From positions 397,001 through 461,000 of the forward strand of contig JALIZF010001823.1 of NCBI GenBank assembly GCA_029948255.1: a stretch of DNA of 64,000 nucleotides. The letters are read 5' to 3'. Positions within the stretch are counted from its first letter, which is position 1. Each line of letters starts with the position of its first letter. The notes beneath the pieces were generated by a model. The model was not told where the DNA came from and did no database searches. It was given only the letters and a program-made list of their open reading frames with translations. The stretch is from Telmatactis stephensoni (Eukaryota > Cnidaria > Anthozoa > Actiniaria > Isophelliidae). Shown here in pieces: positions 45,494 through 56,186 of the stretch. Made by a program: the position numbers and the translations under genes.

Positions 45494-47149
45494 GCCAATG
45501 TACGACCATGGCCAAGGTTTTAAGTCTTCATTTTATCTTATCAGGGCCCTGTATCAATGAATCTGTGTAACCTTTGTCTTGGGGTTTCGTTCTTTGGGGA
45601 AAGACTTGCTGTAAAAGGACAAGAGCTCTCGTAATGACATCTACGATAACTGCGATAAGGTCGAACAGCTCGATTCGGCGAATCGTGGTTATCGGTTGGG
45701 AGAAACAGACCGTACTGGTACTTTTGAAATAAAACCCGTATTTCAATTAACCAGGAACTAATGATTGCACACAAAAAGGCTTGACGGATAATTTAAATAT
45801 TGGTTTTTTGGTTCGGATTAAATCGATTTCTTATCGTTGTAACGTCGAGACCTTTGAATGGTATCGGAAATTGTGCATTCCTTACGAGTTTGTGAATGGT
45901 GCGGGCATCCACTCATTACAGACGATGTTTAAGGGACCGGTCATTATTTACAGGCCGGGGGGGCTGGTGGAAATGAGAAATGTGATGCACAATTTTTGAT
46001 GGCCCCACCCCCCTTTCCACATACATTCTCTTATAACAATAATGCTGTGTGTGCATGAAAAATGATGGCCCCCCCATATTTCCACCAGCCCCCCCTCCCT
46101 GTAAATAATGACTGGTCCCTTAGTCTAGTACTTCTTATTCATCGACATGGTTGTTTTTGGACGTTTATTTGTTATGTGAAAGTTACTTTTTTAAACAAAA
46201 ATGAGAATAAATTGTACATATTGTTTTATTTCTGCTTTGTTGTAATAATTAGTTCACAATCACCGTTTACTAAAGTAAAGGTAATTACAGTTGTAATCAG
46301 TCAATATAATTAACTGAATACGGATACAAGTAATGGTTGGGATCTTCTAAATGTAAGTCTCTTCAACTAAATTGATGAGTTTCATCCATGCCTTCGAGAA
46401 TCAAAAGACAATGAAGCAGTAGCCTTCGGAGGTCGTTAGCCCCCCCCCCCCCCCCCAATCGATTTAGGACGTAGATTGATAGTGAATTCTGATATATAAT
46501 AGTACCATTTTATAAAACTAGATCAACTACACACTGAGGTAGTTTCGTCTTTCCGTCTGACAGACCTCCTCCGCGCTCCCTTTTCCCCCATACCTCATTG
46601 GCCAGGATTATATGCACGAATTGTCCTACGAACTATCCTATACGTAGCTAAGAATCTGAATCACCCTTCCCCTCGCCCCTACGTCAGGCAGCTGGCTTTA
46701 GACTTTTTATTAGAAACAATTCAACAAATTACAGTACATTTTGGGTTTTATGATATTTGACTATTATCAAAAATATTAATCCAGACATGAGAAAAATCCC
46801 AAAATACAGTTGAAACTTGATTAATGGCCACCTCTTCACAACAGTGGCCAGGTTATTTCGGTCCCACGTGATTGATACATTTACTCTATATTGAAACCTC
46901 TGTACAATGGCAACCTCTCCACCTTGGCCATTCAAGCCATCCTCAAGGTCAGTATCGTGGAGGGTTTCCACTGTACATGAACAAATAAAATGTGATTTAT
47001 GCAAGTTTACTATATTAACTCTATCTAATGATCAACATCTCTTTAAGAGCTTGTCTACATTAATTAAGGCAACATACTCTAACATTAAACAAAACAAGAG
47101 TTAATGCCAGCGTTAACATAACATTCTGTAAATGGGATCTCACACTGGT
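45494..47149. other. Intergenic with fold-back and poly-C
   Basis: Contains the 45932-46120 element and a poly-C run (46440-46457). Possible (CCCT)-rich patch near 46560-46680. No gene seen. Confidence 0.45.
45932..46120. mobile_element. TA-flanked fold-back (189 bp)
   Basis: AGGGACCGGTCATTATTTAC pairs with GTAAATAATGACTGGTCCCT, then G-rich and C-rich interior arms pair. TA on both outer sides. Confidence 0.8.
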
Positions 47150-47150
47150 A

Positions 47151-47312
47151 TAGAGGCTTTGTGATGGCAGCCATGACAGGAGGCAGGAATAATAGGGTCT
47201 GGACTAATCTGGTTTACACGAGAAAGAGTTCAGTTTCCCGGGGGGAAAAGACGATAATAAATTGTTGTGCCTCCTGTCATGGCTGCCATCACGCGATGGT
47301 GCAAAGCCTCTA
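47151..47312. mobile_element. Fold-back, TAGAGGCTTTG ends
   Basis: TAGAGGCTTTG...TGATGGCAGCCATGACAGGAGGCA pairs with TGCCTCCTGTCATGGCTGCCATCA...CAAAGCCTCTA. 162 bp, no coding. Confidence 0.8.
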
Positions 47313-47352
47313 TTGTTAATTCAAAGGGAGTTAGCATTAGAATTCAATCTTC

Positions 47353-47506
47353 AAGGGCAGATCCAGGATTGTCTTGAGAAGGGGTGCAGCATTAAAGAAA
47401 TCTGAAACCATCTAAATGATATTCTGGAATAGTATTGAGAAGAACAGGGCCCAAAATTGTCCAGGAGGGGTGCACACCACTTCACCCCTTACCTAAATCT
47501 GCCCCT
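47353..47506. mobile_element. Small hAT-like MITE
   Basis: AAGGGCAGATCCAGG at the left pairs imperfectly with CCTAAATCTGCCCCT at the right, and GGGGTGCA with TTCACCCC inside. Ends resemble the 44708 and 61310 elements. Confidence 0.5.
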
Positions 47507-47569
47507 AATCTTTGTTACATGTAGATTTTAAATAATTGCTAACTTGAGCATCTTTTCTTTACCTATGGA

Positions 47570-47750
47570 CAATAGACCTTTTCAGCTTCGTATGCAAATT
47601 GCCCATTTCAGACCACGTGACATTCCCTTGAGAATTGTTCTGTTATGATAAATATGATAAAATATTAACACATGAAAGAATTAAATCCCAAGAGTAACAC
47701 CACATGGTCTGAAATGGGAAAACAAACAACGAAGCTGAAAAGGTCTATTG
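47570..47750. mobile_element. Fold-back, CAATAGACCTTTTCAGC ends
   Basis: CAATAGACCTTTTCAGCTTCGT and ACGAAGCTGAAAAGGTCTATTG are perfect inverted ends; CCCATTTCAGACCA also pairs inside. 181 bp. Confidence 0.85.
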
Positions 47751-48509
47751 AATTATTATCTATAGCACTAATTGCCAAATCAACTGTCACAATAAGCTTG
47801 CTATTGGCAATCAGAAATGATTAAAGTTTAAAGTTTTATTACAAAATTAGACATAATATTTTACAAATTAGTTATATAAATGTGAAACGAGATATAATAA
47901 GTACTCTACTTCCAGTAATTAAAACTATCATCTGACTGTTTTGAATTTCAAAAACAAAAACCACTGGTTTGAAATTCATAAAACTCAACCTCAGAGAACC
48001 AGGTTAGTACTCACACATGGTTTCATCTAAAGAAAATCACTGGTTTTAATCATAGGTTAGCCGTATTGTGACTGAAAAGCCCTGTTAAGGGAGTCTTGAT
48101 AAAATATCTACACATGTACGTATCCCACTTTCAAACGTCTGGGCTCAGGGTATCAGGGGTAATGGGAGGGCAATTGGAATTCTTAGAATTTGAATTCTCT
48201 CTCTAATGACTTACTTTTCAGTCTTATTTTGCAATTTGACAAACTGTACATGTAAATGCTTATACTACAAGCGCTACTACATGTACCTCATTTTGTTTCT
48301 ATGACTGGTGAACAGGAAAGATTAAAACTTGTTTTTACAAGTGGAAGGAGCACAAGCATGAACAGACTCAGTAAAGTATTAATAAATCAAATGCAGCTCT
48401 GAGTAAGTGCTTGTGCTTATGTCACTAATACTCAATGTTTTCCAATAAGTTATCACCACCCCCCTACTAGAGGGCTCAGACAAAATTAATGTGACTAACG
48501 CTACCCTGC
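47751..48509. other. 3' flank of APH-1 gene
   Basis: Probably contains the APH-1 3' UTR next to 48510. No element or gene recognised in the rest. Confidence 0.4.
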
Positions 48510-51500
48510 TTAGTATGATGTAGCATGTGACTTTCTTGTTACTACTTTGTATACATTAAAACAAGTGCCGCCAGCGGCCTTGAATGCTAGTACTCCCATG
48601 ATTATTAGCACGGTATAGGCTGGTAGGAGTGTGGCAAGGTAATTACCATTGGCATTCAGAAGGGTCTACAAAACCAATACAAAAACTTTTATTAGCAGAA
48701 ATATTTGGAGTGGACATAGGAAGAATATACAAATGTAAGAACAGGCTACAGTGCATTTGCTATGGTTCACTTTAAATGCTAACTTTTTGGTGTTCATGGT
48801 CACTTACAAATGGCAAAGACAAAAAATGACATCTTTACCATCACAAGAATTTACCATGGCATCCTAACCTATGAGTGCATGATCCAAGCGATCCATCACC
48901 CAAGCCAGGGCTTTCAAAATAAGCTGCCACCGCCGGAGCTCCGGCGGTTGCTTTGCAGTTAACTGCTGGCTACTATAAAAAATATATAATTTATTTTAAT
49001 CTTTTACTTGACCTTTAATGGACACAGCCCTCTACTTTATCAAATTCTCCATCTAGTTCAAATAATTTTGAAAGCCCTGTCCAAGCTATTCACAGCAATA
49101 CAAAATCTTCATAAAATGCATTTTTAAAGAAACAAGAACACATACCATCAATGACACAAAAAGATGACTTGCTAGTACTACAGCTATGTTTAGCCATTTC
49201 TTGTTATCCCACGCCTCAAACCATATCACACCCCAGAAGGTGTTTAGCAAGACAAAACATGATGTCAAAAAGGCTACAAAAGAATATAAAAGTAAATGAT
49301 AGAGAATGCATTTCTTTAAGTATAAATTTGAATAGGATTGAATACAATAAACACAATACACTGTAAACATATTTATTTTGGATATTTCAGCTACTCTTTT
49401 GCCACTTAGATACAGAAAACTACCACAGAGTAGTCAAAATATCCAGATTGAATTAATCTTCTCATCTTGGCATTCCTATTGAAATTCTAGAGAATACCAT
49501 AGAAATCTTACAGACAGCTATTTCAAAGACACTCTTAGGCAGAGATGAGAGTGTTTGCATCTGAAGGTGTTTGATATCCAGAAGAAGAATAGTTCTCCAA
49601 TATTATGTCCATTCATTTGTTTGTTCAATCAATCAATCAGTCAATGGGACTAAGACTTCCTTACAGAGTTCTTGTAACATTGTGTTATATGAAATACCTG
49701 AAACAATGAGAAAGTTTTGTGGATCTCCCTTGAGGCCCATGGCACCTGGACCAGCAATATCAGCCAGGACATTGACCATAGCAAATAGTCCACTCATTAT
49801 ACCATAACCTAAACCAGCAACTGAAAACACACCAAAAAATAATAAAATTGAAAATAATAAATGATGGCAATAAAATAAAATGCTTCATATATATCATTAG
49901 GTTTATTGTGGATCTAAACCATTGCGTGTGATGGATTGTGTGTGATGGATTGCATGTGATGGACTGCGTGTGATGGATTGCGTGTGATGGATTGCGTGTG
50001 ATGGATTGTGTGTGATGGATTGCATGTGATGGATTGCGTGTGATGGATTATGTGTAATGGATTGTGTCATGCTGTGTCTAGAGCAGATTTGGTATGAGTG
50101 TGAAATGGTGTGCTGTTACTGTGTCGATGCCATGATGTCTAAGATAAAAAGATTTGAAATTCCTGCTGTAACCATAATTCTACTCCATGTCAGTGCTGTA
50201 CGTGTTGTGGGTTACCTGCCCCTAGGGGGTAAAGTCTAATAAATAAATCAATCAATCAATCAAAATATTCAAAGTTCCTGCTGTAACTGTGCCACACTGT
50301 GACACTGCTGTTTTCATAGTCAAAAACCGCCCTAGCAACAATGACATTGACTATAATCAATCTAGATGGTATAAGCAGAAAACTCGCCCCAAAGACAACT
50401 CACCCCCAACCGACTCGCTCAAACTCTGATCAACTTACCCCTATCATACATGTATAAGACAACTTGACATGTCACAATGCATACCAAATACATACAATAT
50501 AATATTATTGCAAAAACCTGGAAATACTTGGCTTTAAAGAAAAACTCTGATTATCTCTTTTATTACAAGGAAAATAATTCAAATTTTGGAAGAATTCAGA
50601 ACTTGATTTCAATGATGCACGTGGCGATGACACACTGTTATGGTGATGAACTAGTACAGACTCACAATTGTTTGAAATAAACAAAGTCCATGATTTGTAA
50701 AACTTCACCATTAACATTTAAAGTATATTAATTAATAACTTTGTTTTGATAAAAAAATAGCTGTGTTGTTTAAGGTGTCTGGAAACAGTTTTTTTGGTCA
50801 CCAACCAATAACAAATAAACGGTTTAAAAACCACTTTCCTGTAGTCGATTCTTTAAGATGTTTTAAGACATAGTAGGTAAAGGATTGAGGTTTCAGTTCT
50901 AGGTGTGTCCCTGCAATCAGCGTTAATTTATGCATATTATGGGGAAATCCCGTATATCAGACTTTTGGTTATTTCTCAAAAAGTTTACTATTGAATCTTA
51001 TGTCAACTTTGGAAGTTAATCTTGGAAGTACAAACTAAGTTTTCACCGAGCTTCGAGGAATTTCATTTCGCAAATCTCAAGTCATCCTCGGGGACCCAGG
51101 GCGAAAGGGGAGGGGAAGGACCGGAGGGGGAGGGGGAGGGGGAAGGAAAGGACAAGGGGAAAAGGACGCCCTGGGCATTTGACTACCCCAAACCATTTCC
51201 AACGGCAAAACTTAATCCTATTAGGGATATCCCACGTAAACAAGGTCATATAACAAAAATATCTGGCACATCTCAATTAACGCTTGGATGCTATGTTTAA
51301 AACATGTTTGTGTGTCAAGTCTGCACGCCGAGATCAGGCAAAATTTGGTATTAAAGTCAAACTTTTCCCGAATCCTGTGGGTAGCTTTGCAAACACATCT
51401 TGTTTCTGAATAATTTTCGATACAACCAGCTTCTGTTTCTGTTTAAGGTTTTCACGTGTCCGCTCGCTTTGTTTAAGAGGTGTTGCAATGCGTGGGGTCA

Positions 51501-54500
51501 ACTTGTTTACTTGTAATTTTAGACGAATCGAGCTCAACTGCACAAATGCTTCTGATTGGCCTCATTATAATTAAATTATAATGAGGCCAATCAGAGAGAG
51601 GATTAAGTTTTGCCGTTGGAAATGGTTTGGGGTAGTCAAATGCCCAGGGCGTCCTTTTCCCCTTGTCCTTTCCTTCCCCCTCCCCCTCCGGTCCTTCCCC
51701 TCCCCTTTTGCCCTGGGTCCCCGAGGATGATCTCAAGTTATAAAGTCTTTAATTTGGGATATAATTTTTTAAATAAAGGTTCAAACGCTAGGGCGAGGGT
51801 TTGCATTGAAATTGGTCTTGAATTTCAATGCAAACCCGAGCCCGTGCGTTTGAAGTGGTTTAAAAACTGACCAAACCCTATTTTTATTGTTTCAATGCAT
51901 TCTGGAAATAAGAACTCAAATCATCAGATTTGAGTTATATTATAGTATCAAATCCGAGTTATATCGAGTGATTTATATTTGCATTAAATTAACGTCAAAC
52001 AATAGCTAAAATACAATACAATACGTTTATTAGTAATTCCCAGAGGGGATTTTGAATACTAATTTACAAAATGTGTGTTGAGATAAAGCTTCTTAAAATT
52101 CCATCATGGTCAACGATTTAACGGATAGCATAGTGGTAAGTGAATGGACTAAGATTCAACGGGTTGAGGATTCGAGGCTTGGTAGGGTTGATGTGTAAGA
52201 TATCATTTGCGATTTTTTAAAGATCAGAATAGTCAATTCCTTAAATTTTAAGACTTTCTGACTTCTAGTGTGTGTCTAAAATCTCAAATGCAGTGCATTG
52301 AAGGTAAAACTTCTCAAATGTGTGTAATGTGTGTATGGCATGACTAGTAACTTGGTAAAAAACCTGATGCAGGTCTTGAATTCAAAATTCAAAACCTGTC
52401 CCGGGTCTTCCCCCGAAATTCAAAACCTACATTAAACAATGGAAATAGGGTGTGGTTAGTTTTTAAGGCGATTGTAAATATCGGAGCGAAAAGCGATGTA
52501 GAGAACTAACATATTCATGTACATCAGTTGATTTCATGCTAGTAGTTGTTTACTACCCTCTTTACCTGTCTGAAATGTTTGGAGGCAATTTTTTTATTTT
52601 TGGCGGAGTTAGAGCCTTGGAAAGAAAGAAGACTTTTACGCACAAGTGTCCACAAATTGAGCAAGCGGAGTCGGACTCGCTTTTCTCAAAACTGACTCCA
52701 ACAATTTTTTTCCAAACTTCTGCATAGGAAATTCAAACCTTTCTGATTTAGCCCTATTAAATTTTATTTTACTGGAAATTCTAGAACAAACACTAGAACA
52801 GAAACAAAATCGGCTTCATAGCCTTTCCAAAAATTGCGTCTCGAGTCAAACGAAAAACGTCCTATTGTTCTTTCTAACAATGGAATTGTCTTAAAAAATC
52901 TTAGAGATTACGACTACAGGAAAGTGGTTTTTAAACCGTTTATTTGATATTGGTTGGTGTCCAAAAAAACTGTTTCCAGACAACTTAACTCTAAAGGCTG
53001 GTTCACACTAGCGTCGGAATCAGAATCGGAATCGTAAGAAAACAACAAAGAATTTAGGGATTAGAATACAAAAGAAAGGTGTTTTTCTTTGTTCCTTCCT
53101 TTGTCTTTGATTATGCTTATGCTTGGTCTTATGCTTCTTGCGATGCTTATGTCGATGTCTTATGTCACACGCTTGACTTAACTCTTTTGTCTTTTCCTTT
53201 GTTTTCTTCTTCCGATTCCGAATCCGACGCTAGTGTGAACCAGCCTTAAAAGTTGCTGTTAGTACACCCAATGATTTTTTTGCAGTGTCAACTGACAGGT
53301 GATGAATGCCGGCTAGGTAAGTGTCTAGCTTGTATATTTCAAATCCTTGCTGTAAAACAACAACAGTTAACATTAAATGATCAAATGCCACTTTTACTTT
53401 CACTGAATTCAGTGTCACTTGATATGATCCACAGCCATTTCAAAACTGACTGTGTTCTGACTTTTCTCGTAACCTTATAAAATGATTTATAAAAATGACT
53501 TGAGAATTCTGTCTCCAAACAAACTTGTATCACTTTCAAAGTAACACTGCAAGACCAATTAAAATAAAGTGAAATTTTACATGATTCCCAAAACAATGCA
53601 TATCAGCTTGCCCACACTTTGACGATAAAGAAATTCATACATGCAATCTACAAATTTTTACTAGCAAATTTTAAGTTTTAGATTTTAAGTTTTAAAATAT
53701 TGGAACCATTCTAAATATAAAGCTTTATTGAATAACTTTTGTTGAGAACAGTTTTGAATTAATCATCGATTACATAATGAATTATGCTTAAATTAAGCTT
53801 ACCATATGCAATTCTGTGTTTTCTAAGTGGAGACTGATTATTAATCATAGACAATAAACCATCATCTGCCTTCCTGCAAGGTAGTAAAAGAGTTCTAATC
53901 AATCAGTCAAGCAATCAATAAATCAACTGATCAATCCATTAGTCAATCAATCAATCAATCATTCATTCAGTCAAGCAAGCATCAATCAGTATGAGAGTGA
54001 GTGAGTGGCCGCAGTCACATCAGAACATTAAACTGACATTACTACCATTATTGTTGAAATGCGACCTGTGAAGGTCAAAGTCTCGATTTGAAACTAGCAT
54101 TCACATGGACGTCAATCAAATCACTTGACTGATACAAATAGAGATTCTCAAGAAAAATGCCTCAAATTTGCAAGGAAAGTTGAGATAAATACAAACTTAA
54201 AATGTATAATTAACTTTTATCGTAAATTTGAGGCATTTTTTCTTGGGAATCGCAATTTGTATTGGTCAAGTGATTTGATTGACGTCCGTCTGAATGCAAG
54301 TTTCCAAACAAGACAGGTCGTACTTCAATGATAATGGTAGTAAATATACATATGTGACCACGGTGAGCGAGTCAATCCATCAATAAATCATTCATTGGAT
54401 TGATAAATCAATAAATCAATCAAACATTCAGTCAGATCAAACAGCCAAACTCCTGGCACATTCCAATTGAACATTCTATTATTCATACAAGTAATCTTTC

Positions 54501-55573
54501 CCGGGGGGGGGAACTCCTATATATAAGAGGACGGGGATGCTCTTCGGAAATTTTGAAAATGACCCCTAAAAGGTACCTGAGTTGGAGTGGCAACAATTCA
54601 TTTCTACCCCCTAAAAGTTACCAATTCAAAAACAATAATAAAGAATTCAAGTAATGAAACACTTTGTTATCGATGTGCTTTGAAGATTCAATTCAGATCA
54701 ACAAAATCGTCCCTTTCATGTTTATTTTAGGTAGTTTGTTTACCCCAAAACAGTCCCTAAACGGTACCAGCTATGTCTCTGGTAGTCCAATTAAGTCTAG
54801 CTGAGACACCCTAAAAGGTACCAGATTGCAGATTTTGACCCCTAAAAGGTACGATGAGTATCCCTGTCCATTTACGATCGGAGTCCCCCCCCCCCGGGTA
54901 ATCTATATCAACAATAGAATGTGACTTGCCAGCAATCAAGCCATTGACATACATTATAAACCAATTTTTATACAGAAAACTCTCAGTTAACAAACCTGAT
55001 AAGTTTGTAGTAAGCAAAACGAAACAATTCTTGGAAAATGACCGAGAAAGTCATACCAAACGCAAGCTGAGTTCTGAGTGGTGACACAACCATCCACCAT
55101 ATTGATGAGATTAGAAGAGACACAAGCCAAAAGAAAGCACTACAACACACATAACTTAAATTATAACTCAAAAAGTACAAAAACAAACAAATAATAAGTT
55201 TATACATTTCATTTTTACTAAGAGAATTTCTGTTTGATTTTAAACATGATAAAAATAAACAAGAAAATGGAACACTGGAATTGAATTGGAGTTGAGAGGG
55301 AGACCAACTACTTTTGTCGTCTAAATACGATAATTATCGATGCACAAATCACTACATAAAAGAAATAGTTATACAGTTATTTGATAAAATACAGGACTTG
55401 TCAGGAAGCAGAGTTTAAACAAGTGTTATTCTATTTTTAAAGAGGAAATTGAAGGCAAACCTCGTGATTAAAACGATCACTTGCTGAGCATCTCGAGCAA
55501 CAGTCATCGTAAACAGAGCAAATGCCGGCCCAAATGAGATCAGAGCACAGCCAATAAACACCATAATAGTCAT
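48510..55573 (-). CDS. APH1: APH-1, gamma-secretase subunit, six exons, 244 aa
   Basis: Multi-pass membrane scaffold of gamma-secretase, which cleaves Notch and other type I proteins in the membrane. Exons read downward: 55461-55573, 54996-55139, 53803-53873, 49698-49820, 49146-49273, 48510-48665. All junctions are GT..AG, phases agree, 735 nt total. Recognised segments: FGCALISFGPAFALF-like N-terminus, AFFWLVSLL, ELFRFAYYKL, the GxxxGxxxG helix motif (Gly112, 116, 120), VNVLAD, and NTFWGV in place of the usual HTFWGV. A conserved SH is at His187. Length fits the family (about 250-265 aa in human). Start chosen at MTIMVF because it aligns with the family N-terminus; an ATG eight codons upstream is less likely. 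Introns hold several MITEs and a minisatellite. Confidence 0.95.
49921..50066. repeat. 14-bp minisatellite in APH-1 intron
   Basis: About ten head-to-tail copies of TGTGATGGATTGCG with variation only in the last two or three bases (CG, TG, CA). It lies between APH-1 exons 4 and 3. Confidence 0.9.
51083..51729. mobile_element. Mutator-like purine-TIR element with RecQ fragment
   Basis: TIRs of about 140 bp begin CATCCTCGGGGACCCAGGGC and contain G/A-rich tracts. ATCTCAAGT lies directly on both sides (51074-51082 and 51730-51738), a perfect 9-bp duplication. Between the arms, on the minus strand, is a RecQ-type helicase fragment. A perfect 43-bp palindrome (51552-51594) abuts the right arm. Confidence 0.9.
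51334..51543 (-). pseudogene. RecQ-type helicase N-terminal fragment in MITE
   Basis: Minus-strand frame with [29 protein letters not shown], i.e. the Gln-containing segment plus Walker A of RecQ/DEAD helicases, followed at once by unrelated residues and a stop. The open part is about 70 codons. It starts just inside the right TIR and reads inward, the same arrangement as in the 12.4-14.9 kb element. It cannot be a working helicase. Confidence 0.7.
51784..51852. repeat. Hairpin, GGGTTTGCATTGAAATT arms
   Basis: AAACGCTAGGGC...GGGTTTGCATTGAAATT pairs with AATTTCAATGCAAACCC...GCCCGTGCGTTT around a seven-base loop. Inside the piggyBac-like element. Confidence 0.7.
52015..52200 (+). mobile_element. 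tRNA-like SINE fragment
   Basis: TAGCATAGTGGTAAG (near 52128) resembles a polymerase III A box, and GAGGATTCGAGGC (near 52165) a B box. No paired acceptor stem, so not a functional tRNA. Boundaries uncertain. Confidence 0.4.
52995..53246. mobile_element. Harbinger-like MITE, TAA TSD
   Basis: Ends AGGCTGGTTCACACTAGCG and CGCTAGTGTGAACCAGCCT, close to the ends of the 42658 element. TAA at 52992-52994 and 53247-53249. The interior is repetitive (GGAATC, TTATGCTT words). Confidence 0.9.
54087..54308. mobile_element. Fold-back in APH-1 intron 2
   Basis: TTTGAAACTAGCATTCACATGGACGTCAATC-type left arm pairs with the right arm ending GAATGCAAGTTTCCAAA; GCCTCAAATTT pairs with AAATTTGAGGC at the centre. 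About 220 bp. Confidence 0.75.
54500..54898. mobile_element. Fold-back with CCCGGGGGGG ends
   Basis: CCCGGGGGGGGGAACTCC and GGAGTCCCCCCCCCCCGGG are the ends. The interior carries at least four copies of CCCTAAAAGGTACC. Related to the 33777-34150 element. Confidence 0.75.
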
Positions 55574-56186
55574 CTTGAAGGTTTTTAAATAATACAATTG
55601 TAATAAAATGTGGAATTCTGCAATAATTGCGCTACGATTTCAGCATTTTTGTGTCGTTAATTCATTTCATGACCAAACCTTGTCTCTTCCGCCATGACAG
55701 AATGACGTCATTTGAGCGCAGTGTATTATGGGTAAGCTCTTGAGATATATAAAATATTCTATTATTTGATTATAAATGAGAAAAATAAAAACTTGTCCAG
55801 ATTATTTTTTCCAAGTGTTTGTTTAGGACTTGAGTTCTTTTTTGTTTCGCAGTATACTATTTGATTATTATTATTTTTTCTTTCCTTTCTTTGTTATTAT
55901 GTCCACTTATTTTTTGTATCTACCTTAGCCATTTTATTGTAATAAATAAATAAAATAAAATAAATAAAGCTATTTTCTCGTAAAAGCTTTTACAATAATG
56001 TTCTAGTATCACAGCTCGCAAGGGCATATGGTTAGTTTGCAAAGTGATGCAGTATTTCTGGCTTGCGGTATGCCATCAAAGTAAATAAAATAAATTTCGC
56101 AGCCGTTTGGTGACATTATATATTTCAGATGTAAAGTTCAATAGAACACTTGATCTAGTAATTCTAGTAACATAACATCGATAACA
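55574..56186. promoter_or_regulatory. Shared head-to-head promoter region
   Basis: 613 bases separate the APH-1 start (minus) from the FBXO30/40-like start (plus). A perfect CRE, TGACGTCA, is at 55703-55710, and GTATTATGGGTAA follows at 55722. The rest is AT-rich. Bidirectional promoter use is inference from layout. Confidence 0.5.

Larger units (their letters stand above)
50770..52988. mobile_element. piggyBac-like 2.2-kb fold-back hosting other elements
   Basis: TTAA-GGTGTCTGGAAACAG at the left and CTGTTTCCAGACAAC-TTAA at the right. Arms of about 75 bases continue to GGTTTAAAAACCACTTTCCT. Inside are the 9-bp-TSD purine element (51083-51729), a hairpin (51784-51852) and a tRNA-like SINE. 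It lies between APH-1 exons 4 and 3. Confidence 0.8.
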
